Assembly (NCBI GenBank): GCA_947450645.1
Contig: CANFWH010000019.1
Span: 1 to 38,631 of the forward strand
Direction of reading: 5' to 3'
DNA: 38,631 nucleotides
From: Comamonadaceae bacterium
GTDB taxonomy: Bacteria > Pseudomonadota > Gammaproteobacteria > Burkholderiales > Burkholderiaceae_C
The notes below the pieces were generated by a model that saw only the letters and a list, made by a program, of their open reading frames with translations, searched no databases and was not told the DNA's origin. A program made the translations under genes and the position numbers. Of this stretch, positions 27,351 through 35,780 are shown in pieces (the first letter of the stretch is position 1; each line of letters starts with the position of its first letter).

Positions 27351-27356
27351 ATTCTG
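27351..27356 (-). promoter_or_regulatory. Possible -10 element of the MOT1 transporter gene
   Basis: On the minus strand the hexamer is CAGAAT, 4 of 6 to TATAAT, at the class II position for the FNR-like site at 27379-27392. It predicts a start at 27344 and a 32-nt leader holding the GAGGAGA ribosome-binding sequence. Confidence 0.35.
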
Positions 27357-27378
27357 CATGAAAACTTACCAGCATCTC

Positions 27379-27392
27379 ATGACCCTGATCAA
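27379..27392 (-). promoter_or_regulatory. FNR-like site upstream of the MOT1 transporter gene
   Basis: On the minus strand TTGATCAGGGTCAT: first half perfect, second half two mismatches, TGA-N6-TCA core kept. It sits in the 89-bp gap behind the cytochrome gene. Confidence 0.4.
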
Positions 27393-27401
27393 GTGCCCCG
27401 C

Positions 27402-27926
27402 TTATTGCAAGCGATAACCAGCATGGCAAGCAACACAAGTTTGATTTAAGCGCGACAAAGCTGCTAATGTGCCTTTCAAATCACCTGTGACCGATGCCTC
27501 TTGTGCCGTAGCCGCGAATTGACTGGCTGTGCGGTGCATCAATGTTCCCATGTCTTGCATACCTTTGGGCATATAAGGCGCAACATCATGTGCTCCATGT
27601 AATTTGAGTGAAGACATACCTAATTTATTTTCTGCCAATTGCGCCGCTTTATCAAAATCAAGAGTAGACAGGGCTTGTTGAATTTCGCCCATTGTGAATA
27701 AATGATCACGCATGTTGGTGAGGGTATGGATGCGTAAATCATCAGGGTATTTAACCAATGGACGTGTGTCCTTAACCTTGCCTGTTTTTTGCTGAGCCCC
27801 GCTTTGCATTTGGTGCTTGCTGTGATCCATTTTCGAATGATCCGTTTCAGCTGGCGTTATGGTTTGGGCATAAGCGCTCAAAGCAACGACGGCTACAGCG
27901 CAGGATGTGATGAGGATTTTTAACAT
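27402..27926 (-). CDS. c'-like cytochrome with Met/His-rich N-terminal segment
   Basis: 174 residues. Signal peptide 1-20 (ends AYA). Then a charged segment with DHSKMDHSKH at 29-38, resembling copper-binding repeats of periplasmic copper proteins. The remainder is helical and ends in the only heme c site, CVACH (Cys164, Cys167, His168) five to ten residues from the C-terminus, as in cytochromes c' and c556. Proteins of this fold bind gases such as NO or carry electrons; the particular role here is unknown. A TGA-N6-TCA dyad lies upstream. Confidence 0.82.
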   Translation of the reverse strand: MLKILITSCAVAVVALSAYAQTITPAETDHSKMDHSKHQMQSGAQQKTGKVKDTRPLVKYPDDLRIHTLTNMRDHLFTMGEIQQALSTLDFDKAAQLAENKLGMSSLKLHGAHDVAPYMPKGMQDMGTLMHRTASQFAATAQEASVTGDLKGTLAALSRLNQTCVACHAGYRLQ

Positions 27927-27955
27927 GGGGTTTCTCTAAAGTTGATGAGGCCTTG

Positions 27956-27961
27956 ATCCTA
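27956..27961 (-). promoter_or_regulatory. Possible -10 element of the cytochrome gene
   Basis: On the minus strand TAGGAT, 4 of 6 to TATAAT, at the class II distance from the dyad at 27984-27997. Predicted start 27949, leader 23 nt. Confidence 0.35.
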
Positions 27962-27980
27962 TAGAGGCATCACCATCGCG

Positions 27981-28000
27981 CATATGATTTAAGTCATATG
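27981..28000. promoter_or_regulatory. CRP/FNR-type dyad upstream of the cytochrome gene
   Basis: Inverted repeat with 7-bp perfect arms (CATATGA and TCATATG) around a 6-bp spacer. The core TGA-N6-TCA is that of the CRP/FNR superfamily, but the outer bases differ from the FNR consensus, so another family member (a Dnr/NarR-like factor) may read it. Lies 55-74 bp upstream of the start codon. Confidence 0.5.
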
Positions 28001-28036
28001 AATCAAACTTATTCAAACCCACAACGGCTTGATCGC

Positions 28037-28050
28037 CGAGGCTAGCCTCG
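28037..28050. repeat. 14-bp perfect palindrome downstream of the MFS gene
   Basis: CGAGGCTAGCCTCG lies 13 bp after the MFS stop codon. It has no T-tract behind it on either strand, so a rho-independent terminator is not supported. Role unknown; could be part of an mRNA 3' end structure. Confidence 0.35.
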
Positions 28051-28063
28051 ACGCCTCTGCTTA

Positions 28064-29284
28064 TCAAGTCTGTTTTAGCGTTTTCCAAGCCGCCAGCATT
28101 GCCAAAACGGCACAAACGGCCGATGCCCAAAATACGCTTTGCAGCCCGAAGTGGGTGGATAGCCAGCCGCCAGCTAAACCAGCGGTGACACCCGTAAAGC
28201 CATAGCCAATAGAAGTAAATAGCGCCTGCCCGCGTCCGCGCAAATTACCCGGGAAGTGATGCGAGACCAGCGCAATGCACACCGTGTGGTGCGCGGTAAA
28301 CGTCAGCGCGTGTAGGCACTGAGCTGCAAATAGCACGAGCACGTACTGCGGCGCGCCTGCCATCATTGTCATGCGCAGCACCATCACTGCTGCTGTGACT
28401 AAGAGCCATTTGCGCAGCGAGAGCTTCGGAATCCAACGCCCTTGCGTATAAAACCATGCAATCTCCATCACGATGGACAGCGCCCACATGAGGCCAATAA
28501 AGGTTTTGCTGTAGCCCAATTCATCGAGGTAGAGCGAAAGAAAAATGTAGATGCTCATGTGCGCGAGCACGTGAAAGAATTGACTCACAAAAAACCAGCG
28601 CACTTCGGGCAGGCGCAAGATTGGCAAAATGGGCGCGATAGGCAAGATCAGCGGCTTCTCACCCTGTTTGCCTTTGTGGATAGGAGCGGCTTCTTTCAAA
28701 TTGGGTAGCCACCAAATGGCCAGCATCACCACAGCCAAGGACGCAATCGTCCAATACGGAAAGTGCTTAATCGAAAAGCGCTCGAACCACGCACCCGACG
28801 CAAACACCATCACTAAAAATCCAATCGAACCCCAGACGCGAATACGCCCATAGCGCTTGGCATCCAGTGCGCCTGTGGGGCTCACTAAATGCACCATCGC
28901 GGCTTCGGTCATGGGAATCATCGAACTGGTATGCGTGAACATCAACAAGAGTACAAGCACCAGCCACACGAGGCTTGATTCGATGGCACTTTGCCACAAG
29001 AAACCCAGCGAGGTTAAGAGCGCCACCACCGAGCTATAGCGCAAGATCTTGATGCGCTCGCCCGTTGTATCCGCCAACCAACCCCACGCGTAAGGCGCAA
29101 AGAGACGTGTCCACGCCTGAATCGACGTCAAGATGCTGATGGTAAAAATCGGCAGCCCAAGGTCTTTGAGCCAAAGAGGTAGATAAGGATTAAAAAATCC
29201 GATGTGACCGTAATACGCTGCCGACATGACAGCGAATGGTAAAAAATGCTGCTCCGTTCGGGCTGAGCCTGTCGAAGCCTGCAT
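28064..29284 (-). CDS. MFS transporter (MFS_1-like, HcaT/LacY-like branch)
   Basis: About 406 residues from the chosen ATG, 12 predicted membrane helices. The opening FFNPYLPLWLKDLGLP and the WGWLADTTGERIKIL loop (between helices 2 and 3) match the branch of MFS that includes the phenylpropionate transporter HcaT. Substrate unknown. The start is uncertain: a palindromic repeat (29256-29305) covers the 5' end. The ATG at 29284 lies in the repeat, the ATG at 29227 would cut the first helix, and a longer frame begins at 29347 inside aroC. Confidence 0.82.
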   Translation of the reverse strand: MQASTGSARTEQHFLPFAVMSAAYYGHIGFFNPYLPLWLKDLGLPIFTISILTSIQAWTRLFAPYAWGWLADTTGERIKILRYSSVVALLTSLGFLWQSAIESSLVWLVLVLLLMFTHTSSMIPMTEAAMVHLVSPTGALDAKRYGRIRVWGSIGFLVMVFASGAWFERFSIKHFPYWTIASLAVVMLAIWWLPNLKEAAPIHKGKQGEKPLILPIAPILPILRLPEVRWFFVSQFFHVLAHMSIYIFLSLYLDELGYSKTFIGLMWALSIVMEIAWFYTQGRWIPKLSLRKWLLVTAAVMVLRMTMMAGAPQYVLVLFAAQCLHALTFTAHHTVCIALVSHHFPGNLRGRGQALFTSIGYGFTGVTAGLAGGWLSTHFGLQSVFWASAVCAVLAMLAAWKTLKQT

Positions 29285-29305
29285 TTCGACAAGCTCAATG
29301 CGAAC
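29256..29305. repeat. 50-bp imperfect palindrome (intergenic repeat, 'FGLSLSKP' type)
   Basis: The arms begin GTTCG and end CGAAC; the inner parts TGTCGAA and TTCGACA pair around a short loop. One strand translates as [14 protein letters not shown], the tell-tale of a dispersed repeat common in beta- and gammaproteobacterial genomes. It holds the aroC stop codon and the possible start of the MFS gene. Only one copy in this window. Confidence 0.8.
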
Positions 29306-30395
29306 GGTTAAGCGATTCGCCGCATTGCGCGCGATGTTGCAGCGCATGCTCCATCACCACTAGCGCCAGCATGGCTTCCAAAATTGGCGTGGCACGAATG
29401 CCCACACAAGGATCATGTCTGCCCTTTGTCACAACTTCCACCGCATTGCCAGCGGTATCAATGGATTGCTTGGGTGACAAGATCGAGCTAGTCGGCTTAA
29501 TCGCCACACTCACTTCCAAATCTTGCCCAGTGCTGATGCCACCCAAAACGCCGCCTGCGTTGTTGGTTTTGAAATGGACCTTTTTCACTCCGTCCACGTC
29601 CAGCATCTCGATCTCGTCGCCATGCGTAGTGCCGCGCTGAGACACTGCGCCAAAGCCCGCGCCAATCTCCACGCCCTTCACCGCATTCACACCCATCATG
29701 GCATACGCAATGTCGGCATCTAACTTATCGAACAGCGGCTGACCGAGTCCCACAGGCATGTTGCTCGCCACGACGCGCAGACGCGCACCGCACGAGTCGC
29801 CTGCTTTGCGAAGCCCATCCATCAAGGCTTCCAAGGCAGACACGTCCGCAACAGGCGCATAGAAAGGGTTGGCGGGCACATGCTCCCACGATTCAAACGG
29901 AATTGGCATCTCACCAATTTGCGTCATGCAGCCTTTAAACGTGGTGCCGTATTTTTCAAAGAGCCACTTCTTCGCGACCGCGCCAGCCGCCACCATTGGC
30001 GCAGTCAGACGTGCGGATGAGCGCCCACCTCCGCGCGGATCGCGCAGGCCGTACTTATTGAAGTAGGTGAAATCCGCGTGCCCAGGGCGAAAGCTTTGCA
30101 AGATGTTCGAGTAATCCTTGCTACGCTGATCCGTGTTTTGAATGAGTAGCGCAATCGGCGTGCCCGTGGTCTTCCCCTCGTACACGCCAGACAAAATCTG
30201 TACCAAATCAGGCTCGGCACGCTGGGTGACATGACGGCTTGTGCCAGGACGACGGCGATCAAGGTCGCCTTGGATATCAGCCTCGCACAAGGACATCCCC
30301 GGAGGGCAACCATCGATCACACAGCCAATTGCAGGGCCGTGAGATTCGCCAAAATTTGTAACGGCAAATAAATTGCCAAAAGTGTTTCCAGACAT
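29295..30395 (-). CDS. aroC: Chorismate synthase
   Basis: 366 residues, normal size. It makes chorismate from EPSP with reduced FMN, the branch point to the aromatic amino acids. Family motifs: [33 protein letters not shown] and [15 protein letters not shown]. The last few codons (NRSH) run into the repeat at 29256-29305, so the extreme C-terminus may have been altered. It diverges from mutL across 37 bp. Confidence 0.97.
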   Translation of the reverse strand: MSGNTFGNLFAVTNFGESHGPAIGCVIDGCPPGMSLCEADIQGDLDRRRPGTSRHVTQRAEPDLVQILSGVYEGKTTGTPIALLIQNTDQRSKDYSNILQSFRPGHADFTYFNKYGLRDPRGGGRSSARLTAPMVAAGAVAKKWLFEKYGTTFKGCMTQIGEMPIPFESWEHVPANPFYAPVADVSALEALMDGLRKAGDSCGARLRVVASNMPVGLGQPLFDKLDADIAYAMMGVNAVKGVEIGAGFGAVSQRGTTHGDEIEMLDVDGVKKVHFKTNNAGGVLGGISTGQDLEVSVAIKPTSSILSPKQSIDTAGNAVEVVTKGRHDPCVGIRATPILEAMLALVVMEHALQHRAQCGESLNRSH

Positions 30396-30432
30396 GGCTT
30401 GATTCTACAAACCCCAATGCGACAATAGGCAA

Positions 30433-32220
30433 GTGAACGAAATTAAAGAATTACCCGATGAGCTGATTAGCCAAATTGCCGCTGGCGAAGTGGTGGAGCG
30501 CCCTGCTTCTGTGGTGCGCGAACTGATCGACAACGCGCTCGATGCGGGTGCGACAACGGTGACGCTTCGGCTCTTGGCAGGTGGTGTGCGCTCCATTGTG
30601 GTTGAGGACAACGGTTCGGGCATTCCTCGCTCGCAGCTCACGCTGGCGCTCAAACGTCACGCGACTAGCAAGATCGCATCGCTAACCGACCTTGAATCCT
30701 TGGACACGATGGGCTTTCGTGGTGAAGCATTGGCGGCAGTGTCTAGCGTGTCGGACATGTCCATCATTAGCCAGACAAAAGACCAACCCCATGCATGGCG
30801 CATTGATGCACGCACGGGCGAGATATCCCCCGCAGCTAAAAGCACAGGCACCACCATCGAAGTACGTGAACTGTTTTTTAGTACCCCTGCTCGCCGCAAA
30901 TTTTTAAAGACGGACGCAACGGAGCTGGCGCACTGCGTGGAGGCGGCACGTAGGCATGCACTCTCGCGCCCCGATGTGAGCTTTGCGATTTGGTCGGATG
31001 GCAAGCTGCATGACCAATGGCTTGCCGCAGCCAATCCAATCGAGAGAATCGCACAAATTTTGGGTGACGAGTTAGGTAGCAAATGCCTCGCGCTCGATCA
31101 CACCGTCGGCACGGCGGGCATCACAGGATTTGTCGGCACGCCAGATGTAGCAAGGGCGAGAAGCGATCAGCAGTATTGCTACGTCAATGGTCGTTATGTG
31201 CGTGACAAGGTCATTCAGCACGCGGTGCGCCAAGCTTTTGCCGACGTGCTGCACGGTGCACGTCAGCCCGTGTATGTGCTGTTTGTGACGATGGATCCTG
31301 CACGGGTCGATGTGAACGTGCATCCGACAAAAATCGAAGTGCGGTTTCGCGATAGCCGCGACGTGCACAGCGCGGCATACCATGCTGTGCAAAACGCGCT
31401 GGCACTGCCTCGAAGTGGAGTTTCAAATTTAGATGCTCTGCAGGCCACACTAATTGTGGCTTCCCAGATACCCATGCCCACAAGCCAATCTACATATGGC
31501 TTGCAGAGCAGCTATCAACCAAGATTGGAAATCAACGAAATCGCGGCACTATGGCAACCATCGCCAGTGCAGCCATCGTCACTGCAATTAGATGCACATC
31601 CCGAAGTTTCAAACGACTGGATGCTGGGCCGTGCCATCGCACAGCTCCAAGGTATTTACGTGCTCTCCGAAAACGCGCAAGGGCTGGTGATTGTGGACAT
31701 GCACGCAGCGCACGAGCGCATCGTGTACGAGTCGCTCAAAAATCAATTAGTAAATCAATCGGATCAGCGCATCGCCTCACAGCCGCTACTCGTCCCCGCC
31801 ACGTTTGCCGCTACGCCAGAGGAAGTCGCCAGCGCCGAGACTCATGCTCAAACCCTTGCCCAGCTTGGTCTAGAGGTCAGCGCCTTCTCGCCCAAAACGC
31901 TGGCAGTGCGTGCTGTGCCCGCGTCGCTGTTCAATGGTGATGCCGTTGCTTTAGCACGCACGGTGCTTGCCAATCTCGCCGAGTTTGATAACGCAGATTC
32001 AGCGCAGGCGCTGGTCGAGGAGGCGCGTAACGAACTCTTATCCAGCATGGCGTGCCACGGTGCGGTGCGTGCAAATCGCAAGCTGAATTTAGACGAGATG
32101 AACGCACTACTTCGCCAAATGGAAGTGACCGAGCGATCCGATCAATGCAATCATGGAAGGCCAACTTGGCGGCAAATTTCGATTAAAGAACTCGATGCGC
32201 TATTTATGCGCGGGCGCTAG
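30433..32220 (+). CDS. mutL: DNA mismatch repair protein MutL
   Basis: 595 residues. GHKL ATPase at the N-terminus: Glu30/Asn34 in RELIDNALDAGAT, DNGSGI, HATSKI and GFRGEALAAV. A linker of low conservation (about residues 340-400) leads to the dimerisation domain (MLGRAIAQLQGIYVL ... DMHAAHERIVYE; SMACHGAVRANRKL). The DQHA(x)2E(x)4E endonuclease motif is represented by DMHAAHERIVYE, as in many proteobacteria. The start is GTG with AGG six bases upstream. Followed at once by miaA, the classic mutL-miaA pair. Confidence 0.97.
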   Translation: MNEIKELPDELISQIAAGEVVERPASVVRELIDNALDAGATTVTLRLLAGGVRSIVVEDNGSGIPRSQLTLALKRHATSKIASLTDLESLDTMGFRGEALAAVSSVSDMSIISQTKDQPHAWRIDARTGEISPAAKSTGTTIEVRELFFSTPARRKFLKTDATELAHCVEAARRHALSRPDVSFAIWSDGKLHDQWLAAANPIERIAQILGDELGSKCLALDHTVGTAGITGFVGTPDVARARSDQQYCYVNGRYVRDKVIQHAVRQAFADVLHGARQPVYVLFVTMDPARVDVNVHPTKIEVRFRDSRDVHSAAYHAVQNALALPRSGVSNLDALQATLIVASQIPMPTSQSTYGLQSSYQPRLEINEIAALWQPSPVQPSSLQLDAHPEVSNDWMLGRAIAQLQGIYVLSENAQGLVIVDMHAAHERIVYESLKNQLVNQSDQRIASQPLLVPATFAATPEEVASAETHAQTLAQLGLEVSAFSPKTLAVRAVPASLFNGDAVALARTVLANLAEFDNADSAQALVEEARNELLSSMACHGAVRANRKLNLDEMNALLRQMEVTERSDQCNHGRPTWRQISIKELDALFMRGR

Positions 32221-32232
32221 AGGTTGGCAAAG

Positions 32233-33198
32233 GTGTCGCAAAAACCCATCCTCTGTATTGCGGGCCCGACCGCCAGCGGCAAAAGTAAACTGGCGCTTGA
32301 CTACGCGCAAAGCCTTTCTCGCCGTGGCTTGTCGGCAGAAATCATTTGCGTGGACTCCGCCACCATCTACACAGGCATGGACATTGGCACAGCCAAGCCA
32401 AGCGCATCAGAGCTTGCCATTTGCCCGCACCACTTGATCGATATTCGTGACCCCAGCCAAAGTTACAACGCTGGCGAATTTGCGCGGGATGCGACCCGTT
32501 TGATCGGCGAGATTCGCGCTCGCGGCGCTGAGCCCGTTTTGGTTGGCGGCACGATGCTGTACTTCAAAGCGCTCATTGAAGGCATCGACGATCTTCCCGC
32601 AGCGGATCTTACCGTTCGTGCTGAAATTGAACATGAGGCGCAAAGCCTTGGCTGGCCTGCCCTGCACGCGAATCTGGCTTTAGTTGACCCTGTCACCGCT
32701 GGCAGACTTTCCCCCAACGACAGCCAGCGCATCAGTCGCGCTTTAGAGGTTTACAGGGCCACTGGCAAGCCGCTCTCGTCCTACTTCAAACAACCACAAA
32801 ATGTAAATGCAGCACTCGTGCAAGCCACAGCCAGTCTGGGCTGCGAGCCGATTTTTCAACTCATAGCACTCGAGCCAACTGACCGCGCTTGGCTACACAC
32901 GCGCATCGCCGAGCGCTTTGATGCGATGCTGGCAAACGGCTTGGTGGACGAAGTGCGCGCTTTGAAATCACGCTGCGATTTGAATGCGGATTTACCCTCC
33001 ATGCGCTGCGTCGGTTACCGCCAAGTGTGGGAATTTTTAGACGGTGCTTGTACCGAATCTGAAATGCGTGAGCGCGGTATCGCGGCGACGCGCCAGCTTG
33101 CCAAGCGCCAGCTGACGTGGCTTAGGGGCTGGGAAGGAAAACTATCTATGCCCTCAGAGGCAGCCAATTTGGATGGCTTACTAACCGTACTCGCCTAA
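32233..33198 (+). CDS. miaA: tRNA dimethylallyltransferase
   Basis: 321 residues from the GTG at 32233. It adds a dimethylallyl group to A37 of tRNAs that read codons starting with U. P-loop GPTASGKS at 11-18, then [16 protein letters not shown], the [12 protein letters not shown] motif and [16 protein letters not shown] at 32224 is also in frame, but the AGAGG sequence at 32219-32223 abuts it, while the GTG is nine bases away. mutL ends 12 bp before. Confidence 0.96.
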   Translation: MSQKPILCIAGPTASGKSKLALDYAQSLSRRGLSAEIICVDSATIYTGMDIGTAKPSASELAICPHHLIDIRDPSQSYNAGEFARDATRLIGEIRARGAEPVLVGGTMLYFKALIEGIDDLPAADLTVRAEIEHEAQSLGWPALHANLALVDPVTAGRLSPNDSQRISRALEVYRATGKPLSSYFKQPQNVNAALVQATASLGCEPIFQLIALEPTDRAWLHTRIAERFDAMLANGLVDEVRALKSRCDLNADLPSMRCVGYRQVWEFLDGACTESEMRERGIAATRQLAKRQLTWLRGWEGKLSMPSEAANLDGLLTVLA

Positions 33199-33199
33199 T

Positions 33200-33916
33200 T
33201 TATTCGCCTAGATAAGCTGCCCGCACGCGTGGGTCATCCAGCAAGTCTTTCGCCGCGCCGCTCATCGTAATCAAGCCTGACTCCATCACATAAGCGCGAT
33301 CCGCAATTTGCAGTGCGAGTTTTGCGTTTTGTTCGACCAGCAGCACCGTCACGCCTTGGCTGCGGACTTCGCGCACCACATCAAAAATCTTTTCCACCAT
33401 CAGTGGCGACAAGCCCATCGACGGCTCATCTAACAACAACATTTTGGGGCGTGACATCAACGCTCGTGCCATCGCTAACATTTGCTGTTCACCACCCGAG
33501 AGCGTTCCAGCGAATTGATTTTTCCGTTCTTTTAAGCGTGGGAATGTCGCAAACGCTTTGTCAACATCATCACCCACTTGCGCTTTTGCATTTGCGCCTG
33601 TCACGACATACGCGCCCATTTGCAAATTTTCCAAAATCGTCATCCGTGTAAACACACCGCGACCTTCAGGCACCATCGCCAAGCCTTGTGCCACCAAGTC
33701 CCAAGCGCCGCGGCCTGTGATGGATTGCCCCATAAATTCAATCTCACCAGATTGCACGGCAAGCGAACCCGTCAGCGCTTTCATCGTCGTGGTTTTGCCT
33801 GCGCCGTTCGAGCCAATCAAAGTAACGAGTTCGCCAGCGTTGACTTCAAAATCAATGCCCTTGACTGCTTGGATACCGCCGTAGGCGATCTTTAAATTTT
33901 TGACGCTTAGCATCAT
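33200..33916 (-). CDS. livF: Branched-chain amino acid ABC transporter ATP-binding protein LivF
   Basis: 238 residues. Walker A GSNGAGKTT, signature LSGGEQQ, Walker B LLLDEPSMGL, and the C-terminal MESGLITMSG segment of LivF. Pairs with LivG to power import by LivH/LivM. Overlaps livG by 4 bp. Ends 1 bp from the miaA stop on the other strand. Substrate range could include other amino acids or amides. Confidence 0.93.
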   Translation of the reverse strand: MMLSVKNLKIAYGGIQAVKGIDFEVNAGELVTLIGSNGAGKTTTMKALTGSLAVQSGEIEFMGQSITGRGAWDLVAQGLAMVPEGRGVFTRMTILENLQMGAYVVTGANAKAQVGDDVDKAFATFPRLKERKNQFAGTLSGGEQQMLAMARALMSRPKMLLLDEPSMGLSPLMVEKIFDVVREVRSQGVTVLLVEQNAKLALQIADRAYVMESGLITMSGAAKDLLDDPRVRAAYLGE

Positions 33917-34707
33917 TTTCCGCCTCCGCTCACAGTCGCTTCGTGGTTCGCACCGAGGTAGGCTTCAATCACTTTAGGATCGCGCTGAACCATGGCTGGC
34001 GTGCCCTCGGCGATCACCTTGCCGTAATCAAGTACCGTCACGCGATCACAAAGTCCCATGACCAACTTCACGTCGTGTTCAATCAAGAGCACCGATTTTC
34101 CGTCTTTGCGGATGCGATCAATCAACTCACGCAAAATCACTTTTTCAGTCGCGTTCATGCCTGCGGCAGGCTCGTCTAGTGCGAGTAGTTTGGGGTTGGT
34201 TGCTAGCGCGCGCGCAATCTCTAAACGACGCTGATCACCGTAACTCAGCGTCTTGGCGCGTGCATCGGCTAGTTCGCCAATGCCTACGTAATCCAGCAAC
34301 TCGTGCGCACGAATCGCAATTTGACGCTCCTCTCGCTTAAAGCCACGCGTGCGCAGCATCGCACCCCAAATGCTGGATTTGGTACGGCAATGCTGCCCAA
34401 CCATCACGTTCTCTAAGGCTGTCATTTCGGCAAATAAACGGATGTTTTGAAATGTCCGAGCAATGCCGGCTTGTGCCACACGATGTGGGCTTGACGGTCT
34501 GTAAGCCTTGCTGGATAAGGCGAAGCTGCCACTGTCGGGCTCATACAAGCCCGTGATGACGTTAAAAAATGTCGTCTTACCCGCGCCATTAGGGCCAATC
34601 AAACCGTAAACCTCGCCTGCCTTAATTTCTAATCCCACGTCGTTTAAGGCTTGCAAGCCACCAAAGCGTTTGCAAGCGTTTTCTACTTTGAGGATCACAT
34701 CACTCAT
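33913..34707 (-). CDS. livG: Branched-chain amino acid ABC transporter ATP-binding protein LivG
   Basis: 264 residues. Walker A GPNGAGKTT, a long insert with ARTFQNIRLFAEMTALENVMVGQH typical of LivG, signature LSYGDQRR, Walker B LLALDEPAAGMN. Four-base overlaps with livM and livF show tight operon packing. Confidence 0.93.
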   Translation of the reverse strand: MSDVILKVENACKRFGGLQALNDVGLEIKAGEVYGLIGPNGAGKTTFFNVITGLYEPDSGSFALSSKAYRPSSPHRVAQAGIARTFQNIRLFAEMTALENVMVGQHCRTKSSIWGAMLRTRGFKREERQIAIRAHELLDYVGIGELADARAKTLSYGDQRRLEIARALATNPKLLALDEPAAGMNATEKVILRELIDRIRKDGKSVLLIEHDVKLVMGLCDRVTVLDYGKVIAEGTPAMVQRDPKVIEAYLGANHEATVSGGGK

Positions 34708-35780
34708 GACGTGACTCCTTTACTCTCCAGCGATTTACCGCGCTCGGGGCTTGGCCACAATCCTTTGGGACGCGCCAGCATGATGCCAATCATCGCCAGC
34801 GCAATCAGCAATTGGCGCAGGATGGATGCGTCTAATCGTCCGCTAGTTGCTTGTTGCAGATCGACAAAGCTAGAAAACCAGCGCAGTCCTTCAGGCAACA
34901 CCGCCAGCAAAATCGCGCCAAGCACGACGCCTGGTAAATGCCCAATGCCGCCCAGCACCACCATCGCCACAATCATGATGGACTCCATCAGCGAGAATGA
35001 TTCGGGTGAAATGAATCCTTGAAACGATGCGAATAAAACACCTGATACACCGCCAAACGTTGCGCCCATACCAAACGCAATCAGTTTCAAGTTGCGAGTG
35101 TTAATGCCCATGGCTTTGGCAGCAATTTCGTCTTCCCGAATCGCCATCCACGCACGTCCGACGCGCGAATCGGCCAAGCGATGGCTAATCACAATGGCCA
35201 ACGCGACCAGTATTAAAAACAAATAGTAGTACAGCGTGACTGAGGAAAACTCGATAAACCCGAGGTCTAGTTTTTTACCAATATCCCAACCAAAGAACCG
35301 CGCCGAATCAATCTGACCAAGGCCTTTAGGACCATTGGTGATATTGGCGGGTTGATCGAGGTTATTCAAAAAAACACGAATGATTTCGCCAAAGCCGAGC
35401 GTCACGATGGCAAGATAATCGCCGCGTAGTCTGAGTGTGGGCGCACCAAGCAAGATGCCAAAAAATCCTGCCACGACGACGGCTAGCGGAATCACCAGCC
35501 ACAGCGAGAGATGCAAACCCGCAGGGAACATCATGGCAATCCAAGCAAAGGTTTCCGTCAAATGCGGAGACGCCAAAAGCGCATACAAATACGCGCCGAC
35601 AGCAAAGAACGCCACGTAGCCCAAATCGAGCAGACCCGCGTAGCCAACGACGATATTGAGTCCAATGGCGAGCAGCACATACAGCAGCGCCATGTCAGCT
35701 GTGCGCACCCAAAAGTTACCCATTTGCTGCAAACCCAATGGCAACAAGGCCAGTAAAAGAATGATGATGATTTTTTTCAT
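34704..35780 (-). CDS. livM: Branched-chain amino acid ABC transporter permease LivM
   Basis: 358 residues, about nine to ten membrane helices. GLNIVVGYAGLLDLGYVAFFAVGAY and LGAPTLRLRGDYLAIVTLGFGEIIR are the LivM hallmarks; GRAWMAIREDEIAAKAMGIN is the cytoplasmic coupling loop. Its start overlaps the livH stop by 4 bp. Confidence 0.94.
   Translation of the reverse strand: MKKIIIILLLALLPLGLQQMGNFWVRTADMALLYVLLAIGLNIVVGYAGLLDLGYVAFFAVGAYLYALLASPHLTETFAWIAMMFPAGLHLSLWLVIPLAVVVAGFFGILLGAPTLRLRGDYLAIVTLGFGEIIRVFLNNLDQPANITNGPKGLGQIDSARFFGWDIGKKLDLGFIEFSSVTLYYYLFLILVALAIVISHRLADSRVGRAWMAIREDEIAAKAMGINTRNLKLIAFGMGATFGGVSGVLFASFQGFISPESFSLMESIMIVAMVVLGGIGHLPGVVLGAILLAVLPEGLRWFSSFVDLQQATSGRLDASILRQLLIALAMIGIMLARPKGLWPSPERGKSLESKGVTS

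Noticed and set aside
28037..28050. Rho-independent terminator behind the MFS gene
   Set aside because: The palindrome is perfect but has no loop and no T-tract after it on either strand.
29236..29640. 134-residue plus-strand frame starting with [14 protein letters not shown]
   Set aside because: The first part is the translation of the palindromic repeat and the rest is antisense to aroC.
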